A stretch of DNA of 64,000 nt, from the NCBI GenBank assembly GCA_965194535.1, contig OZ239145.1, forward strand, positions 310,001-374,000. Direction: 5' to 3'. Each line of letters starts with the position of its first letter. Positions within the stretch are counted from its first letter, which is position 1. Below the pieces are notes generated by a model. The model did not search any database. It saw only the letters and a list, made by a program, of their open reading frames with translations, and was not told the DNA's origin. A program made the translations under genes and the position numbers. Source of the stretch: Verrucolacustris abundans. GTDB taxonomy: Bacteria > Verrucomicrobiota > Verrucomicrobiia > Methylacidiphilales > Verrucolacustridaceae. This document shows positions 9,452-18,832 of this stretch, piece by piece.

Positions 9452-10818
9452 TGCAAAGAGGGAGCGTCCCAGCGGGCTGGCCGTATCTCGCCGTAGGCTG
9501 GAACGGCTTTAAAATTTTCGACCTTAAGGTCTTCGGTAAAGGCAGTAGCTAGGCCAAACGCTGGCAAGCAGGTTTTGAACATAAGCCGACTAGGATACAT
9601 GTCGGCTTTCCAAGACGGCTGGGTTTCGAGGTCGGCCTTTGTTCCTGATCTGGAGGCTACGATGGTAATATCTCGCAACGTAATTCTGCGAACGGGATTG
9701 TTTGGAATACCCGCCACGATGGCCGGATAAGGCCCGACATCTCTAGCAATGAGGTTTTGGATAATGACATCCTCCAGTTGTAGGTCAGGAGCTAGGGGCA
9801 CACCCACTTGGGTTCCTTGAACTCCCTGAAGGTGGTCGGAGTCGCTTGCGTATCCTTGCCGTGTGCAACTACCGGACAAGCGGTTGCCCAATCGAATGAG
9901 CATGGGGTTGTCCACTCCCTCGATGGTGATGTTTTGGAGTATAACGGATCGCATCGGGCCCCCATCGGTAGTTGCGAGGTTGAGTCCCGTGATTCCTTTC
10001 CACCGACAGGAGGGATGTTTCATGGTTTTTGAAGCGGAAGGACGGATGATCAGATTTGAGGCAATGACGTTTGAGAAGCCACCAACGGAACCACTCCCTG
10101 TCTTGAAAGCGGATGCATGGGAGCTGAGGATGCAGTTTTGAATGAGAATATTTTGGCAAGGGGAGGAGCCTTCCGACTTCAGACAAAGGGCATCGTCACT
10201 GGAGTCGATCTGGCAATCGCTAATCAGAACATCTTGGGAGGAGTCGATATCCAGGCCGTCATTATTTCGATTTGCGTGATTCCAAATCTGAAGAGCATGA
10301 AGTCGAACTTGCTGGCAGGCAAAGATCCTAAGCATCCAAAATCCAGAGTTGCGAAGGAAAAGGTTACTGATGTGTACGTTCCGGCATCGAATCAGCCAAA
10401 CTCCATAAGGACGTGCGGGACTGTTCTCGACGTCGTCCTGAAACGCGGGGGCTTCTCCCGACCCGTGGATCGTGCCACCCCCTGTCAGGCGGATATTTTC
10501 AAGGTCGCAACCCACTAAAAACGTTTTCCAAGGAAGAGGATCCATTCGGCTGGGTTCGGGGCTCGTCCACACGTCAAGGTCCCGGCTATCTGGGGAGCAT
10601 TGGAGGATCGCGCCTGGCATAATTTCCAAGTGAAGGTTCGAGCGCAGTCGGAGTGTGCCAGAGCGGTGCAATCCTGGAAGTAAACGAAGGTGGGCGCCTT
10701 CGGATGGGGCCCGATCAAGCACGGACTGAATTCGATTGAGAGGTGCGGTGGGATCAGGGGAGATGTCAATTCGGTTGAACTGCTGTGTTATGTCATGGGG
10801 GAAGGTCGGCACGAACAA
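9448..10818 (-). CDS. GH28 polygalacturonase family protein
   Basis: A glycoside hydrolase family 28 protein of up to 456 residues with a parallel beta-helix. Catalytic Asp residues are visible in 'NNDGLDIDSSQDV' (equivalent of NTDGxD) and 'DSSDDALCLKS' (the DD pair). The usual GHG loop is replaced by 'FKTGSGSVGGFSNV'. It would cleave alpha-galacturonide links in pectin-type polymers. No signal peptide is present, so it may act on imported oligomers. The frame opens with a TTG at 10818 right after a stop codon; GTG at 10812 is an alternative. It diverges from the uxaE operon, which processes galacturonate-type products. Confidence 0.85.
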   Translation of the reverse strand: MFVPTFPHDITQQFNRIDISPDPTAPLNRIQSVLDRAPSEGAHLRLLPGLHRSGTLRLRSNLHLEIMPGAILQCSPDSRDLDVWTSPEPSRMDPLPWKTFLVGCDLENIRLTGGGTIHGSGEAPAFQDDVENSPARPYGVWLIRCRNVHISNLFLRNSGFWMLRIFACQQVRLHALQIWNHANRNNDGLDIDSSQDVLISDCQIDSSDDALCLKSEGSSPCQNILIQNCILSSHASAFKTGSGSVGGFSNVIASNLIIRPSASKTMKHPSCRWKGITGLNLATTDGGPMRSVILQNITIEGVDNPMLIRLGNRLSGSCTRQGYASDSDHLQGVQGTQVGVPLAPDLQLEDVIIQNLIARDVGPYPAIVAGIPNNPVRRITLRDITIVASRSGTKADLETQPSWKADMYPSRLMFKTCLPAFGLATAFTEDLKVENFKAVPAYGEIRPARWDAPSLH

Positions 10819-10959
10819 CTATCAAGCCGAGGAACAGCCTTTCGCCAAGAGGAGCCTTCATGTGGATGGCTTTTTGTCCATTATTTGTGCCTCTGGAGAT
10901 GGCTTTCGCTTCAGTTTCGTGGTGCGGAACCGTAAGGGCTCTTGGATATAGTGAAGAAC

Positions 10960-12204
10960 ATGCAGATCCCCAGGTTTTCAATCGGTTTAGGCGATCGGTT
11001 CGGAAAAGAAGGGGTTGCACAGTTGCGGGCTGTGGAAAAAGCTTCGGCGGCCGGGATGGAAGTTTTTCCTGTTTGGAACAAATCGAATCGTGAACATGGC
11101 CTCACCGGTACGCAGCCATCCGATACCCGTCGATCGGCTGAACAAGCGGTCGCTCAGGCGGGTTGGCGAGGTGGCTATATGGTGGATGCGGATCACATTG
11201 GAGTTGCCAACGTGGATCGGTTTCTCAAAAGCTGTGATTTTTTCACTTTGGATGTGGCGGAGCAGATTGGCAGGCCAGCTCCCCATGCGGAAAAAACGAG
11301 GTTGATGGAGGCCTTGAGCCCTTGGGCCCGCCGCCCCTGGCCTGATTTTGGGCATGATGTCGCACCTGGTGTAGCGACTCTGGAATCCTTTTTGCAGGAA
11401 TATGGGGCTGCGGTGATGGAGGCTGGGAAAATCTATCGTCGGATCCTGCAGGAGCGGCCCGGAGATACCTTTGTCACGGAAGTATCAACGGATGAAGCCT
11501 CCGAACCACAAAGCCCTTGGGTTCTTTTTCTTCTTTTGGGAGCTCTGTCCTTTGAAGGGGTAAAGGTTCAGACGATTGCTCCCAAATTTACCGGCCATTT
11601 TCACAAAGGGGTGGATTATCGGGGAAATAAGCAGGCGTTTTCGAAGGAATTCTCGCAGGATTTAGAGGCCATTCGGATTGCCGTTCGTGAATTCCAACTC
11701 CCGCAAAATCTGAAAATCAGTATTCATTCAGGAAGCGATAAGTTCTCCCTTTATCCGATCATTCGCGAAGCGGTGCAAAAGCAGCATGCTGGTTTTCATC
11801 TAAAAACGGCTGGCACCACCTGGCTGGAGGAATTGGTGGGTCTGGCAGAGCATGGGGGGGAGGGGCTAAGCTTGGTGAAGGAGATTTACCGTCAGGCGCA
11901 CCATAGGAGGGACGAATTGATGCAGCCCTATGCCAGCGTGGTTTCTATCCAAGCCGAAAAATTGCCTTCCCCCGCCACGGTAAAGGGTTGGTCTAGTTCG
12001 CAGTTTGTGTCTGCGCTTAGGCATGATCCATCCCAGTCCGCGTTTTGTCCGAACTTCCGTCAGCTTCTTCATTTGGCATTTAAGATTGCTGCAGAAATGC
12101 GTGAACCTTTTTTTCAGGCTCTGGATCAGGCCCGGGAGTTAGTGGAAAAGAATGTGACCACCAACCTCTGGGAACGGCATCTCCGGCCTTTGGGGGTTGC
12201 GTGA
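10960..12204 (+). CDS. uxaE: tagaturonate/fructuronate epimerase UxaE
   Basis: A 414-residue member of the UxaE family, which interconverts D-tagaturonate and D-fructuronate at C4 in galacturonate breakdown. Recognisable segments are 'FSIGLGDRFG' at the start, 'GGYMVDADHIG', 'QTIAPKFTGHFHKGVDYRGN', 'SIHSGSDKFSLYP' and 'GFHLKTAGTTWLEE'. I chose the ATG at 10960; TTG 10942 and GTG 10951 are in-frame alternatives, and no strong ribosome binding site decides between them. It heads a plus-strand operon, with its stop overlapping the next gene's GTG start. The neighbouring GH28 gene supports a role in pectin or galacturonate use. Confidence 0.85.
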   Translation: MQIPRFSIGLGDRFGKEGVAQLRAVEKASAAGMEVFPVWNKSNREHGLTGTQPSDTRRSAEQAVAQAGWRGGYMVDADHIGVANVDRFLKSCDFFTLDVAEQIGRPAPHAEKTRLMEALSPWARRPWPDFGHDVAPGVATLESFLQEYGAAVMEAGKIYRRILQERPGDTFVTEVSTDEASEPQSPWVLFLLLGALSFEGVKVQTIAPKFTGHFHKGVDYRGNKQAFSKEFSQDLEAIRIAVREFQLPQNLKISIHSGSDKFSLYPIIREAVQKQHAGFHLKTAGTTWLEELVGLAEHGGEGLSLVKEIYRQAHHRRDELMQPYASVVSIQAEKLPSPATVKGWSSSQFVSALRHDPSQSAFCPNFRQLLHLAFKIAAEMREPFFQALDQARELVEKNVTTNLWERHLRPLGVA

Positions 12205-13277
12205 AGCCACGTGTGATTCGTTCCCGGGCGGGTATTTCGGGGGAGGTGCGGATTCTCTTGGTGGGATTTGGTTTCATGGGAAAGATGCACGCGGCGGTTT
12301 ATCGGCAATTGAAGGGAGTGTCTCTGGCAGGCGTGGTCGATCCCAGGATTCAGGAAACCAAAAAGCATCTTCGATCCATGCAGATGGATGCGCCGGTATT
12401 TCGCGATTTGGAATCGGCGAAGAGCGTTCCGTGCCATGCGGTGGATATCTGTCTCCCCACCGACATACATGCCCCAGCGGTTGCGTGGGCGGCAGGCCAT
12501 GGAAAACATATCTTTTGTGAAAAACCGATTGCTCTCAACCTGGCGCAGGCGGAAAAGATGATTCAGCAGGTCAAGCGGGCCGGTGTTCACTTTCAAGTCG
12601 GTCACTGCATTCGTTTTTGGCCGGAATACCAAGCCTTGGAAAAGTTCATCGCCTCCGGGCGTGGAGGAAGGTTGTTGAGTCTTTCGCTGCAGCGTCGGGC
12701 AGCCCGGCCCCAGTACAGCCAGCAAGATTGGTTAAACGGATCCCGCCGCTCGGGCGGGGCAGCACTGGATTTGCACATTCACGACACGGATTTTGTGCAC
12801 CATCTATTGGGCAAGCCGCGGTCTGTTCAATCGATCGGCACGCAGGATCGCACAGGTTGGAGCCATATTTTTACCCATTACGATTATCCCTCGGTCGCGG
12901 TAACTGCGGAGGGAGGGTGGAATTATCCTACAGGGTGGGGATTTCAAATGGCGTTCCAGGCGGTTTTTACAGGCGGGACGATGGAATTCGACAGTCGCTT
13001 GAATCCGTCCTTGAGTGTTGTTTTGGGAGAAGGAAAGAAACAGGCCTGGCCGTTTTCGTCTCCCAAGGCGGGTCGGGCCCAAGGAGCGGGAGGGAACGTG
13101 TCCTCCTTGGGTGGGTACCATAACGAGTTGGCCTCGTTCGTGCAGAGCTTGCGATCTGGCTGTAAGCCTAAAGTGGCGACCGGGTCCCAAGCCGCCGAAT
13201 CCTTGGCCACCGTGCTGGCTGAAATCAAATCCGCCCAAACCAGACAAGCGGTTAAGATTCCAAGCAGGGGTTTCTAA
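12201..13277 (+). CDS. Gfo/Idh/MocA-family oxidoreductase
   Basis: A 358-residue NAD(P)-binding dehydrogenase. The Rossmann motif 'LLVGFGFMGKMHAAVYRQL' lies near residue 17. 'IFCEKPIALN' holds the family Glu-Lys-Pro. 'GHCIRFWPEY' and 'DLHIHDTDFVHHL' are typical of the sugar dehydrogenase branch, the latter with the catalytic-type His. The start is GTG, overlapping the uxaE stop (GTGA), which indicates tight coupling. It may oxidise or epimerise a sugar or uronate in the pathway encoded by this operon; the substrate is unknown. Confidence 0.87.
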   Translation: MKPRVIRSRAGISGEVRILLVGFGFMGKMHAAVYRQLKGVSLAGVVDPRIQETKKHLRSMQMDAPVFRDLESAKSVPCHAVDICLPTDIHAPAVAWAAGHGKHIFCEKPIALNLAQAEKMIQQVKRAGVHFQVGHCIRFWPEYQALEKFIASGRGGRLLSLSLQRRAARPQYSQQDWLNGSRRSGGAALDLHIHDTDFVHHLLGKPRSVQSIGTQDRTGWSHIFTHYDYPSVAVTAEGGWNYPTGWGFQMAFQAVFTGGTMEFDSRLNPSLSVVLGEGKKQAWPFSSPKAGRAQGAGGNVSSLGGYHNELASFVQSLRSGCKPKVATGSQAAESLATVLAEIKSAQTRQAVKIPSRGF

Positions 13278-13279
13278 AA

Positions 13280-14128
13280 ATGAAAAAATCAGTCAGCGTT
13301 TGTTGTTTTTACGGAGACTGGAGCTTGGAGCAGAAATTCGCTTTAGCAAAAGAGGCGGGCTTCCGGGGATTTGAGATCGATCTGAGTGAAGATGGTCCCG
13401 TGAATCTGAAAAGCACCAATGAGGAACTCAAAGCGTTCCGCGCTCTAGCGGCAAAGCACAGCCTCGAGCTGAGCGGCCTCATGACCTTTCTTTACTGGGG
13501 TGCAAACGCGGTTAGTGCAGACCCTGCCGTAAGGGAAAAAGCCAAAAAGATCCTACACCGTCAGATCGAATGCGCGGAGATTCTGGGCATCGACACGATT
13601 CTGGTGGTTCCGGGAGCTGTGGGAGTGGACTTTCTTCCAGGTTGTGAGGTAGTGCCGTATCAACTGGCTTATGATCGGGCAACGGAATTCATTCGAACCG
13701 CTCTACCTGCCGCAGAAAAAGCCGGGGTCACGCTGGCGGTGGAGAATGTGTGGAACAAATTCCTTTTGAGTCCGATCGAGTTGCGTTCATTTGTGGACCA
13801 ATTTGGCAGTCCGCGAGTAGGGGTTTACTTTGATGTGGCGAACGTTCTGGCGTTTGGATATCCGGAGCACTGGATCGAAATTCTTGGTCACCGAATTCAT
13901 CGAGTCCACTTGAAGGATTATCGAAGGAATGTCGGAACGGGAGATGGCTTCTGCGATCTTCTTTCTGGCGATGTGAATTGGCCCGGAGTGATGAAATCAC
14001 TTCGCCTCATTGGTTATCGGGGATGGGTTACGGCGGAGATGATCCCCCCCGTTCCATTTTACAAGCATTGTCCCGAAGTGCTGATTCATAATACGGCAAG
14101 AGCGATGGACGCTATCCTTGCCCTTTGA
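13280..14128 (+). CDS. sugar phosphate isomerase/epimerase (TIM barrel)
   Basis: A 282-residue AP-endonuclease-2/xylose-isomerase-like TIM-barrel protein. Metal-ligand positions are visible as Glu in 'VTLAVENVWN', Asp/His in 'VGVYFDVANVL' and 'IHRVHLKDYRR', and Glu in 'GWVTAEMIP'. Such proteins isomerise or epimerise ketoses and cyclitols. It lies 2 bases after the oxidoreductase stop in the same operon. Specificity cannot be read from sequence alone. Confidence 0.85.
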   Translation: MKKSVSVCCFYGDWSLEQKFALAKEAGFRGFEIDLSEDGPVNLKSTNEELKAFRALAAKHSLELSGLMTFLYWGANAVSADPAVREKAKKILHRQIECAEILGIDTILVVPGAVGVDFLPGCEVVPYQLAYDRATEFIRTALPAAEKAGVTLAVENVWNKFLLSPIELRSFVDQFGSPRVGVYFDVANVLAFGYPEHWIEILGHRIHRVHLKDYRRNVGTGDGFCDLLSGDVNWPGVMKSLRLIGYRGWVTAEMIPPVPFYKHCPEVLIHNTARAMDAILAL

Positions 14129-14132
14129 GAGC

Positions 14133-14882
14133 ATGATCGTTCTCGCTGCTGCCGCCCATCCGGATGACATTGAATTTATGATGGCGGGTACTCTTTTGCT
14201 GTTAGGGCAGGCAGGCTGTGCGTTGCATTTATGGAACCTTGCCGATGGGTGCGGTGGATCGAACACAATGGGGCGTGAGGAAACAGCGGCGGTGCGCTGG
14301 AAAGAGGCCTGTGCCTCGGCCAAGCTGGCCGGAGGGCAGGCTCATCCACCCCTGTTTCATGATCTGGAGATTTTTTACAACTCTCCCTCTGTGGCGCAAG
14401 TTGCCGCGGTGATTCGGCGAATTCAACCCGACATCGTGTTGACTCACTTTCCACATGATTACATGGAGGATCACCAAAACACGGCCCGCCTAGTTGTGAC
14501 AGGCACTTTCATGCGTGGGATGAAAAATGCGGTGACCGATCCACCTGAAAATCCCTATGAAAAACCCGTCGCCCTATACCATGCTCTCCCCCATGGGTTG
14601 GCGGACGGTATTCTGCAGCCGGTAGAGCCGCATTTTTACACCGAGATTACGCCCGTCCTTCCCTTGAAAAGGAGAATGCTGGCTTGCCATGCCTCCCAGA
14701 AAGAGTGGCTGGATGAAACGCAGGGAATGGATGAGTACTTGGAGGAAATGGAGCGGATCAGCATGAGGGTGGGCCAACTAAGTGGGAAATATCGTTTTGC
14801 GGAGGGTTGGCGCCGGCATCTGCATTATGGTTTTGGTCCCAAGGAATTTGACCCGGTGAAAGATCTTCTCCATCTCAATTAA
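14133..14882 (+). CDS. PIG-L family deacetylase
   Basis: A 249-residue PIG-L/LmbE-type zinc deacetylase. The 'AAHPDDIEFMMAG' motif with the zinc-binding HPDD is at residues 7-16, and 'HDYMEDHQNTARLV' gives the HxxH-type second metal region. The family removes acetyl groups from N-acetylglucosamine-type residues. The ATG at 14133 is 4 bases after the previous stop; TTG at 14118 is possible. In this operon it could deacetylate an N-acetyl amino sugar before the NagB-like isomerase acts. That order is inference. Confidence 0.85.
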   Translation: MIVLAAAAHPDDIEFMMAGTLLLLGQAGCALHLWNLADGCGGSNTMGREETAAVRWKEACASAKLAGGQAHPPLFHDLEIFYNSPSVAQVAAVIRRIQPDIVLTHFPHDYMEDHQNTARLVVTGTFMRGMKNAVTDPPENPYEKPVALYHALPHGLADGILQPVEPHFYTEITPVLPLKRRMLACHASQKEWLDETQGMDEYLEEMERISMRVGQLSGKYRFAEGWRRHLHYGFGPKEFDPVKDLLHLN

Positions 14883-14904
14883 AACACAAAAGGAAATCTC
14901 CATT

Positions 14905-15840
14905 ATGTCCCGCCCCTTGAGTAAACTTGCCCCCGACTGGTGGGATTACACGACTCTTGACCCCGATCTTCTGGCGGAAGCCGCCGCTTTAGATGAGAAA
15001 AAAGTGCGCGGCCTTTCTAGGCAGGGATTCCAAATTCATTTCTACGATACGGTGGAGGACTTCTATCTTGCCGAGGCGTTGGAATACATTGAAGCGTGGA
15101 GACAAAGCAGCCCAGATGAGCCGGTAGGAATCTGTGGCCCCATCGGTCCGACCGAACAACTTCCGCTGGTGGCCCGTTTGGTCAATAGCATGGGACTGAA
15201 TCTAAAAAAGCTAGGTGCACATTTCTGGGGAATGGATGAATGGGTGATCGACGGAGAGACTGTCTCAATGGATCATCCGCTTTCCTTTGCGCGCTGTGAT
15301 CAAGCTATGTGTATGGATCGCATCGACAAAAAGTTGCGCATGCCACAGGAGAATCTTCACTTTCCAATAGGCGATTTGGAGGCTTACCGTAAGAGCTACG
15401 ACCACATACGTTGTGCGGTCATGCAAGGTGGACAAGGGGAGATTAAGCACTGGGCGTTTAATGATCCAGTCGAGCGAAAAGGGAAATATACAGACGTGCC
15501 TCCCTCCCCCGCCGAATATCGCCGTTTGGCTACCCGTAAAGTGAAGCTTCATCCTGTCACGATTATCCAAAATGCTCGGACGAGCGGTGGCGGCAATGTG
15601 GCTTTGGTGCCTACCCATGCTGCAACCGTTGGTCCTGAAGAAACCTGGAAAGCCGAGCGGGTGAGCATTTGGCACCCTGGTCACCACGATAATCCTTTTG
15701 GCCTTCGTCTCACTGCCCTCATGATCTCCGAGCGTTTGCCGGATTCCGCCGTTCCCATGTCCCTGCTTGCGGATCATCCGAATGTACACTTTCATTACCT
15801 TCGAGGCGGTCTGGGGCATGTGAAAGTTGAGATGCATTAA
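14905..15840 (+). CDS. NagB-like glucosamine-6-phosphate isomerase family protein
   Basis: A 311-residue protein of the NagB/6-phosphogluconolactonase fold. It has 'VGICGPIGPTEQLPLVARLV' in the phosphate-binding loop position and 'GAHFWGMDEWV', where the canonical family has the catalytic Asp-Glu. The 'HPGHHDNPFG' stretch lies late in the chain. It differs from the canonical NagB at 19565-20350 and is about 50 residues longer, so it probably acts on a related but different amino sugar or ketose phosphate. It is the fifth gene of the uxaE operon, and the aldolase gene begins 1 base after its stop. Confidence 0.7.
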   Translation: MSRPLSKLAPDWWDYTTLDPDLLAEAAALDEKKVRGLSRQGFQIHFYDTVEDFYLAEALEYIEAWRQSSPDEPVGICGPIGPTEQLPLVARLVNSMGLNLKKLGAHFWGMDEWVIDGETVSMDHPLSFARCDQAMCMDRIDKKLRMPQENLHFPIGDLEAYRKSYDHIRCAVMQGGQGEIKHWAFNDPVERKGKYTDVPPSPAEYRRLATRKVKLHPVTIIQNARTSGGGNVALVPTHAATVGPEETWKAERVSIWHPGHHDNPFGLRLTALMISERLPDSAVPMSLLADHPNVHFHYLRGGLGHVKVEMH

Positions 15841-15841
15841 A

Positions 15842-16678
15842 ATGAAGGCCTATCGTCTCCATCGTCTTTTTCATGCCAAGTCGGGACGATGTTTTGATGT
15901 GGCCATGGATCATGGTTTTTTCAACCAGCCTGGTTTCCTGGAAGGGATTGAGGATATGGAGCGTGCAGTAGAAACCGTTGTGCGCGCGGGCCCGGATGCC
16001 GTGCAACTAACGGTAGGTCAGGCTCGGCATCTGCAAAAAATGCCTGGACGTCAGAAACCCTCCCTCGTTCTTCGCACAGATGTCGCGAACGTCTACGGAA
16101 GGGATCTACCTAAGGAACCGCTGAGTGCGATGATTGCCGAACCCGCCCTTCAGGCTGTCCGTCTGGATGCGGCCTGTATGTGTGTGAATCTCTTTCAAAT
16201 CCCGGGGGCACCAGAGGTCACAAATCAGTGTCTTAAAAATATTTCAGCCCTCAAGGTTGAGAGTGAAAAATACGGTATGCCCATGATGGTCGAGCCCTTG
16301 GTTTTTCGCCCCAACTCTGAGGCGGGGGGGTATATGGTGGATGGGGATGAGGTCAAAATTAAGCATTTGGTGCGTCAGGCGGTGGAACTTGGTGCTGATG
16401 TGATTAAGGCCGACCCGACCGACGATATTCTGGCTTACCATCGCGTGATCCGAGTTGCGGGTGGCATTCCCGTGCTAGTTCGTGGTGGGGGTCGGGCTCC
16501 CGATGATGAAATCCTGCATCGCACTGAGTGTCTAATGAAACAGGGTGCCGCGGGTATCGTTTATGGGCGGAACGTGGTCCAGCACCCCCATCCCGCTGGC
16601 ATGGTGGCTGCTCTAATGTCAATTGTGCATGAGGGCGCCACCGCGAAGCAGGCCGCCCTCCACCTTAAGGTGAATTGA
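15842..16678 (+). CDS. class I DhnA/DeoC/LacD-family aldolase
   Basis: A 278-residue TIM-barrel aldolase of the DeoC/LacD/LsrF-like group. 'GRCFDVAMDHGFFN' is the typical start. 'GADVIKADPTDDI' contains the likely Schiff-base Lys, and 'GGIPVLVRGGGRAPDDE' precedes the phosphate-binding end. It should cleave or form a C-C bond in a phosphorylated ketose. Together with the PfkB kinase downstream it could complete a tagatose-like lower pathway. Its stop overlaps the TTG start of the next oxidoreductase. Confidence 0.82.
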   Translation: MKAYRLHRLFHAKSGRCFDVAMDHGFFNQPGFLEGIEDMERAVETVVRAGPDAVQLTVGQARHLQKMPGRQKPSLVLRTDVANVYGRDLPKEPLSAMIAEPALQAVRLDAACMCVNLFQIPGAPEVTNQCLKNISALKVESEKYGMPMMVEPLVFRPNSEAGGYMVDGDEVKIKHLVRQAVELGADVIKADPTDDILAYHRVIRVAGGIPVLVRGGGRAPDDEILHRTECLMKQGAAGIVYGRNVVQHPHPAGMVAALMSIVHEGATAKQAALHLKVN

Positions 16679-17796
16679 AAACTCTCCGCCTGGGTATTAT
16701 TGGGGGAGGTTTGATGGGACGGGAAGTCGCGTCGGCGGTCAGCCGGTGGTGCGCGTTGGAGGATATGGAGGTGGGTTGCGAAATCACGGCAGTGTGTGAT
16801 CTCGAGTTGTCGGCCCGGGAATGGTTTCGAAAAATTCCGACGGTTCGGCTTCTCACAGCTGATTCCAGCGAATTATTGAAAAGAGACGATGTGGATGCGG
16901 TTTATGTCGCCGTGCCGCACTATCTTCATGAAAAGCTCTATTCCGAAGTCCTTAAGTCAGGCAAAGATTTGTTAGCTGAAAAACCTTTCGGCATAGATCT
17001 AGCCGCCGCTCGCTCGATCGCTCGCCAGGCCGAGGAACTTAAACGATTCGTTCGGTGCAGTTCCGAATTTCCGTTTCTCCCTGGAGCCCAGCGTGTTTTT
17101 GCCCTAGCCCAAGATGGACGGTTTGGCCGCCCGATCGAGGTGCGTTCTGCTTTTTTACATTCGAGCGATCTGGATCCTGCCAAACCTATCAACTGGAAAC
17201 GGCAAAACGTGACCTGTGGGGACCTTGGGGTGATGGGTGATTTGGGAATGCACGTTCTGCACCTCCCACTGCGGTTGGGTTGGAAACCAAAAAGAGTGTA
17301 TGCCCAATTACAAAAAATTTACCATGAACGTCCCGACGGCAAGGGGGGGATGGCACCGGCCGACACGTGGGACAATGCCACTCTGCATACAGACGTGGTG
17401 GTCAAAGGGGACGAGATTCCTATGCGTTTGGAAATGAAGCGCTTAGCTCCCGGTGAGACAAATAGCTGGAGTTTCGAGGTCCTCGGCACGGACGGGGGAG
17501 CTCGTTTTTCGACGAAGGACGCGAAAGCCCTTTGGCTTTTTGAACGAGGTAAGGAGCAGTCCTGGCGAAGGATCGACTTGGGTTTTTCCACCCCCTTTAG
17601 AACCGTGACCGGAGGCATTTTTGAACCAGGGTTTCCGGATATTCTGCAGCAGATGCTTGGCGCTTTTGTCCTCGAGCGATCGGGGTTATTGGGGAACCGG
17701 TTTGGTTGTGTGACACCTCGGGAGGCGATTCAAAGCCACGAAGTCTTTGCGGCAGCCCTAGTTTCCCAAAAAATGCATGGTTCCGTATTAATTTAA
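16675..17796 (+). CDS. Gfo/Idh/MocA-family oxidoreductase
   Basis: A 373-residue dehydrogenase-like protein, the third of its family in the window. The Rossmann start 'LGIIGGGLMGREVASAV' is at residues 6-22, 'DLLAEKPFGIDL' carries Glu-Lys-Pro, and 'MGDLGMHVLHLPL' carries the active-site His region. The TTG start overlaps the aldolase stop (TTGA). Having two members in one operon suggests an oxidation and a reduction step, or a redox epimerisation; this is inferred. Confidence 0.87.
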   Translation: MKTLRLGIIGGGLMGREVASAVSRWCALEDMEVGCEITAVCDLELSAREWFRKIPTVRLLTADSSELLKRDDVDAVYVAVPHYLHEKLYSEVLKSGKDLLAEKPFGIDLAAARSIARQAEELKRFVRCSSEFPFLPGAQRVFALAQDGRFGRPIEVRSAFLHSSDLDPAKPINWKRQNVTCGDLGVMGDLGMHVLHLPLRLGWKPKRVYAQLQKIYHERPDGKGGMAPADTWDNATLHTDVVVKGDEIPMRLEMKRLAPGETNSWSFEVLGTDGGARFSTKDAKALWLFERGKEQSWRRIDLGFSTPFRTVTGGIFEPGFPDILQQMLGAFVLERSGLLGNRFGCVTPREAIQSHEVFAAALVSQKMHGSVLI

Positions 17797-17800
17797 CCGC

Positions 17801-18832
17801 GTGAGTATGCGCCAGGGAGTCCTTGCTGGAGGGAATTGGATTGTTGATCACATTAAAAAAGTTGATGTGTGGCCGCAGCAAGACGCTCTCGCGAACATTA
17901 TTTCGCAATCCCAAGGAAATGGGGGTTCCCCCTTTAATGTGTTAGTGGACCTTGCCCAGCTAGGAGCGGATTTCCCTTTGGAAGGGGTCGGACTCGTGGG
18001 TCAAGATGCGGCGGGGCGGTGGATTCGTGAGCATTGCGGTAAACACCACATATCGGTGGAGCAACTGCAGGAAACGGATCTTCGCCCTACCTCTTATACC
18101 GATGTGATGACTGTGGAGAATACGGGCCGTCGTACTTTTTTTCACCAACGCGGGTCGAACGCATTATTAGCTCCGGAGCACTTCCGATTCGAAGCTAGCC
18201 GAGCAAAAATCTTTCATCTCGGTTATCTTCTGCTGTTGGATCGTTTGGACGAGATGGATGAAAAGAGTCAAACGGCGGCGGCGCGCGTATTCAAAGAGGC
18301 GAGAAGAGCCGGTCTTTGGACGTCGGTGGATCTGGTGAGTGAAGATTCAGATCGTTTTACTGCTATTTTGCAGGGAACCCTGCACGAGGTGGATCTCTGT
18401 TTTATGAACGAATTTGAGGCAGGGCGTTCGACTTCGATTCCCCTGCGGGAGGGATCGCGGCTTCGGCACGATCGGTTTCCTGAGGCAGCAAAAAAGCTAC
18501 TAGCCATGGGCATTCGTCAGGCTCTAGTCATTCACTTTCCGGAGGGGGCTTATGTTTTTTCTAGGTCAGGAAAAATCTTTTCTCATGGTCGCGTGGCTCT
18601 TCCTGCTTCCGTCATCCAAGGAAGCGCTGGAGCAGGGGATGCATTTGCTGCCGGTTTTCTCATGGCATGGCACAACGAGCAGTCATGGATGGATGCATTG
18701 CGGTTGGGGGTCTGTGCGGCCGCGTCCTCTTTAACCCATTTGACCTGCTCGGACGGCGTCATGAGGGCAGCCGATTGCTTGGCGCTTGGTCAAAAGGCAG
18801 GATTTCAAGAGTTCGGCAAAGAGGGAAAATGA
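17801..18832 (+). CDS. PfkB-family carbohydrate kinase
   Basis: A 343-residue ribokinase-like kinase. 'GGSPFNVLVDLAQLGADFPL' is the N-terminal sugar-binding signature (variant of GGxxxN), and 'GSAGAGDAFAAGFLMAW' is the C-terminal PfkB signature with the catalytic Asp. It probably phosphorylates the ketose or keto-uronate derivative fed to the adjacent aldolase. The start is GTG at 17801, 4 bases after the previous stop, with ATG at 17807 as an alternative. Its stop overlaps the next gene's ATG. Confidence 0.85.
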   Translation: MSMRQGVLAGGNWIVDHIKKVDVWPQQDALANIISQSQGNGGSPFNVLVDLAQLGADFPLEGVGLVGQDAAGRWIREHCGKHHISVEQLQETDLRPTSYTDVMTVENTGRRTFFHQRGSNALLAPEHFRFEASRAKIFHLGYLLLLDRLDEMDEKSQTAAARVFKEARRAGLWTSVDLVSEDSDRFTAILQGTLHEVDLCFMNEFEAGRSTSIPLREGSRLRHDRFPEAAKKLLAMGIRQALVIHFPEGAYVFSRSGKIFSHGRVALPASVIQGSAGAGDAFAAGFLMAWHNEQSWMDALRLGVCAAASSLTHLTCSDGVMRAADCLALGQKAGFQEFGKEGK

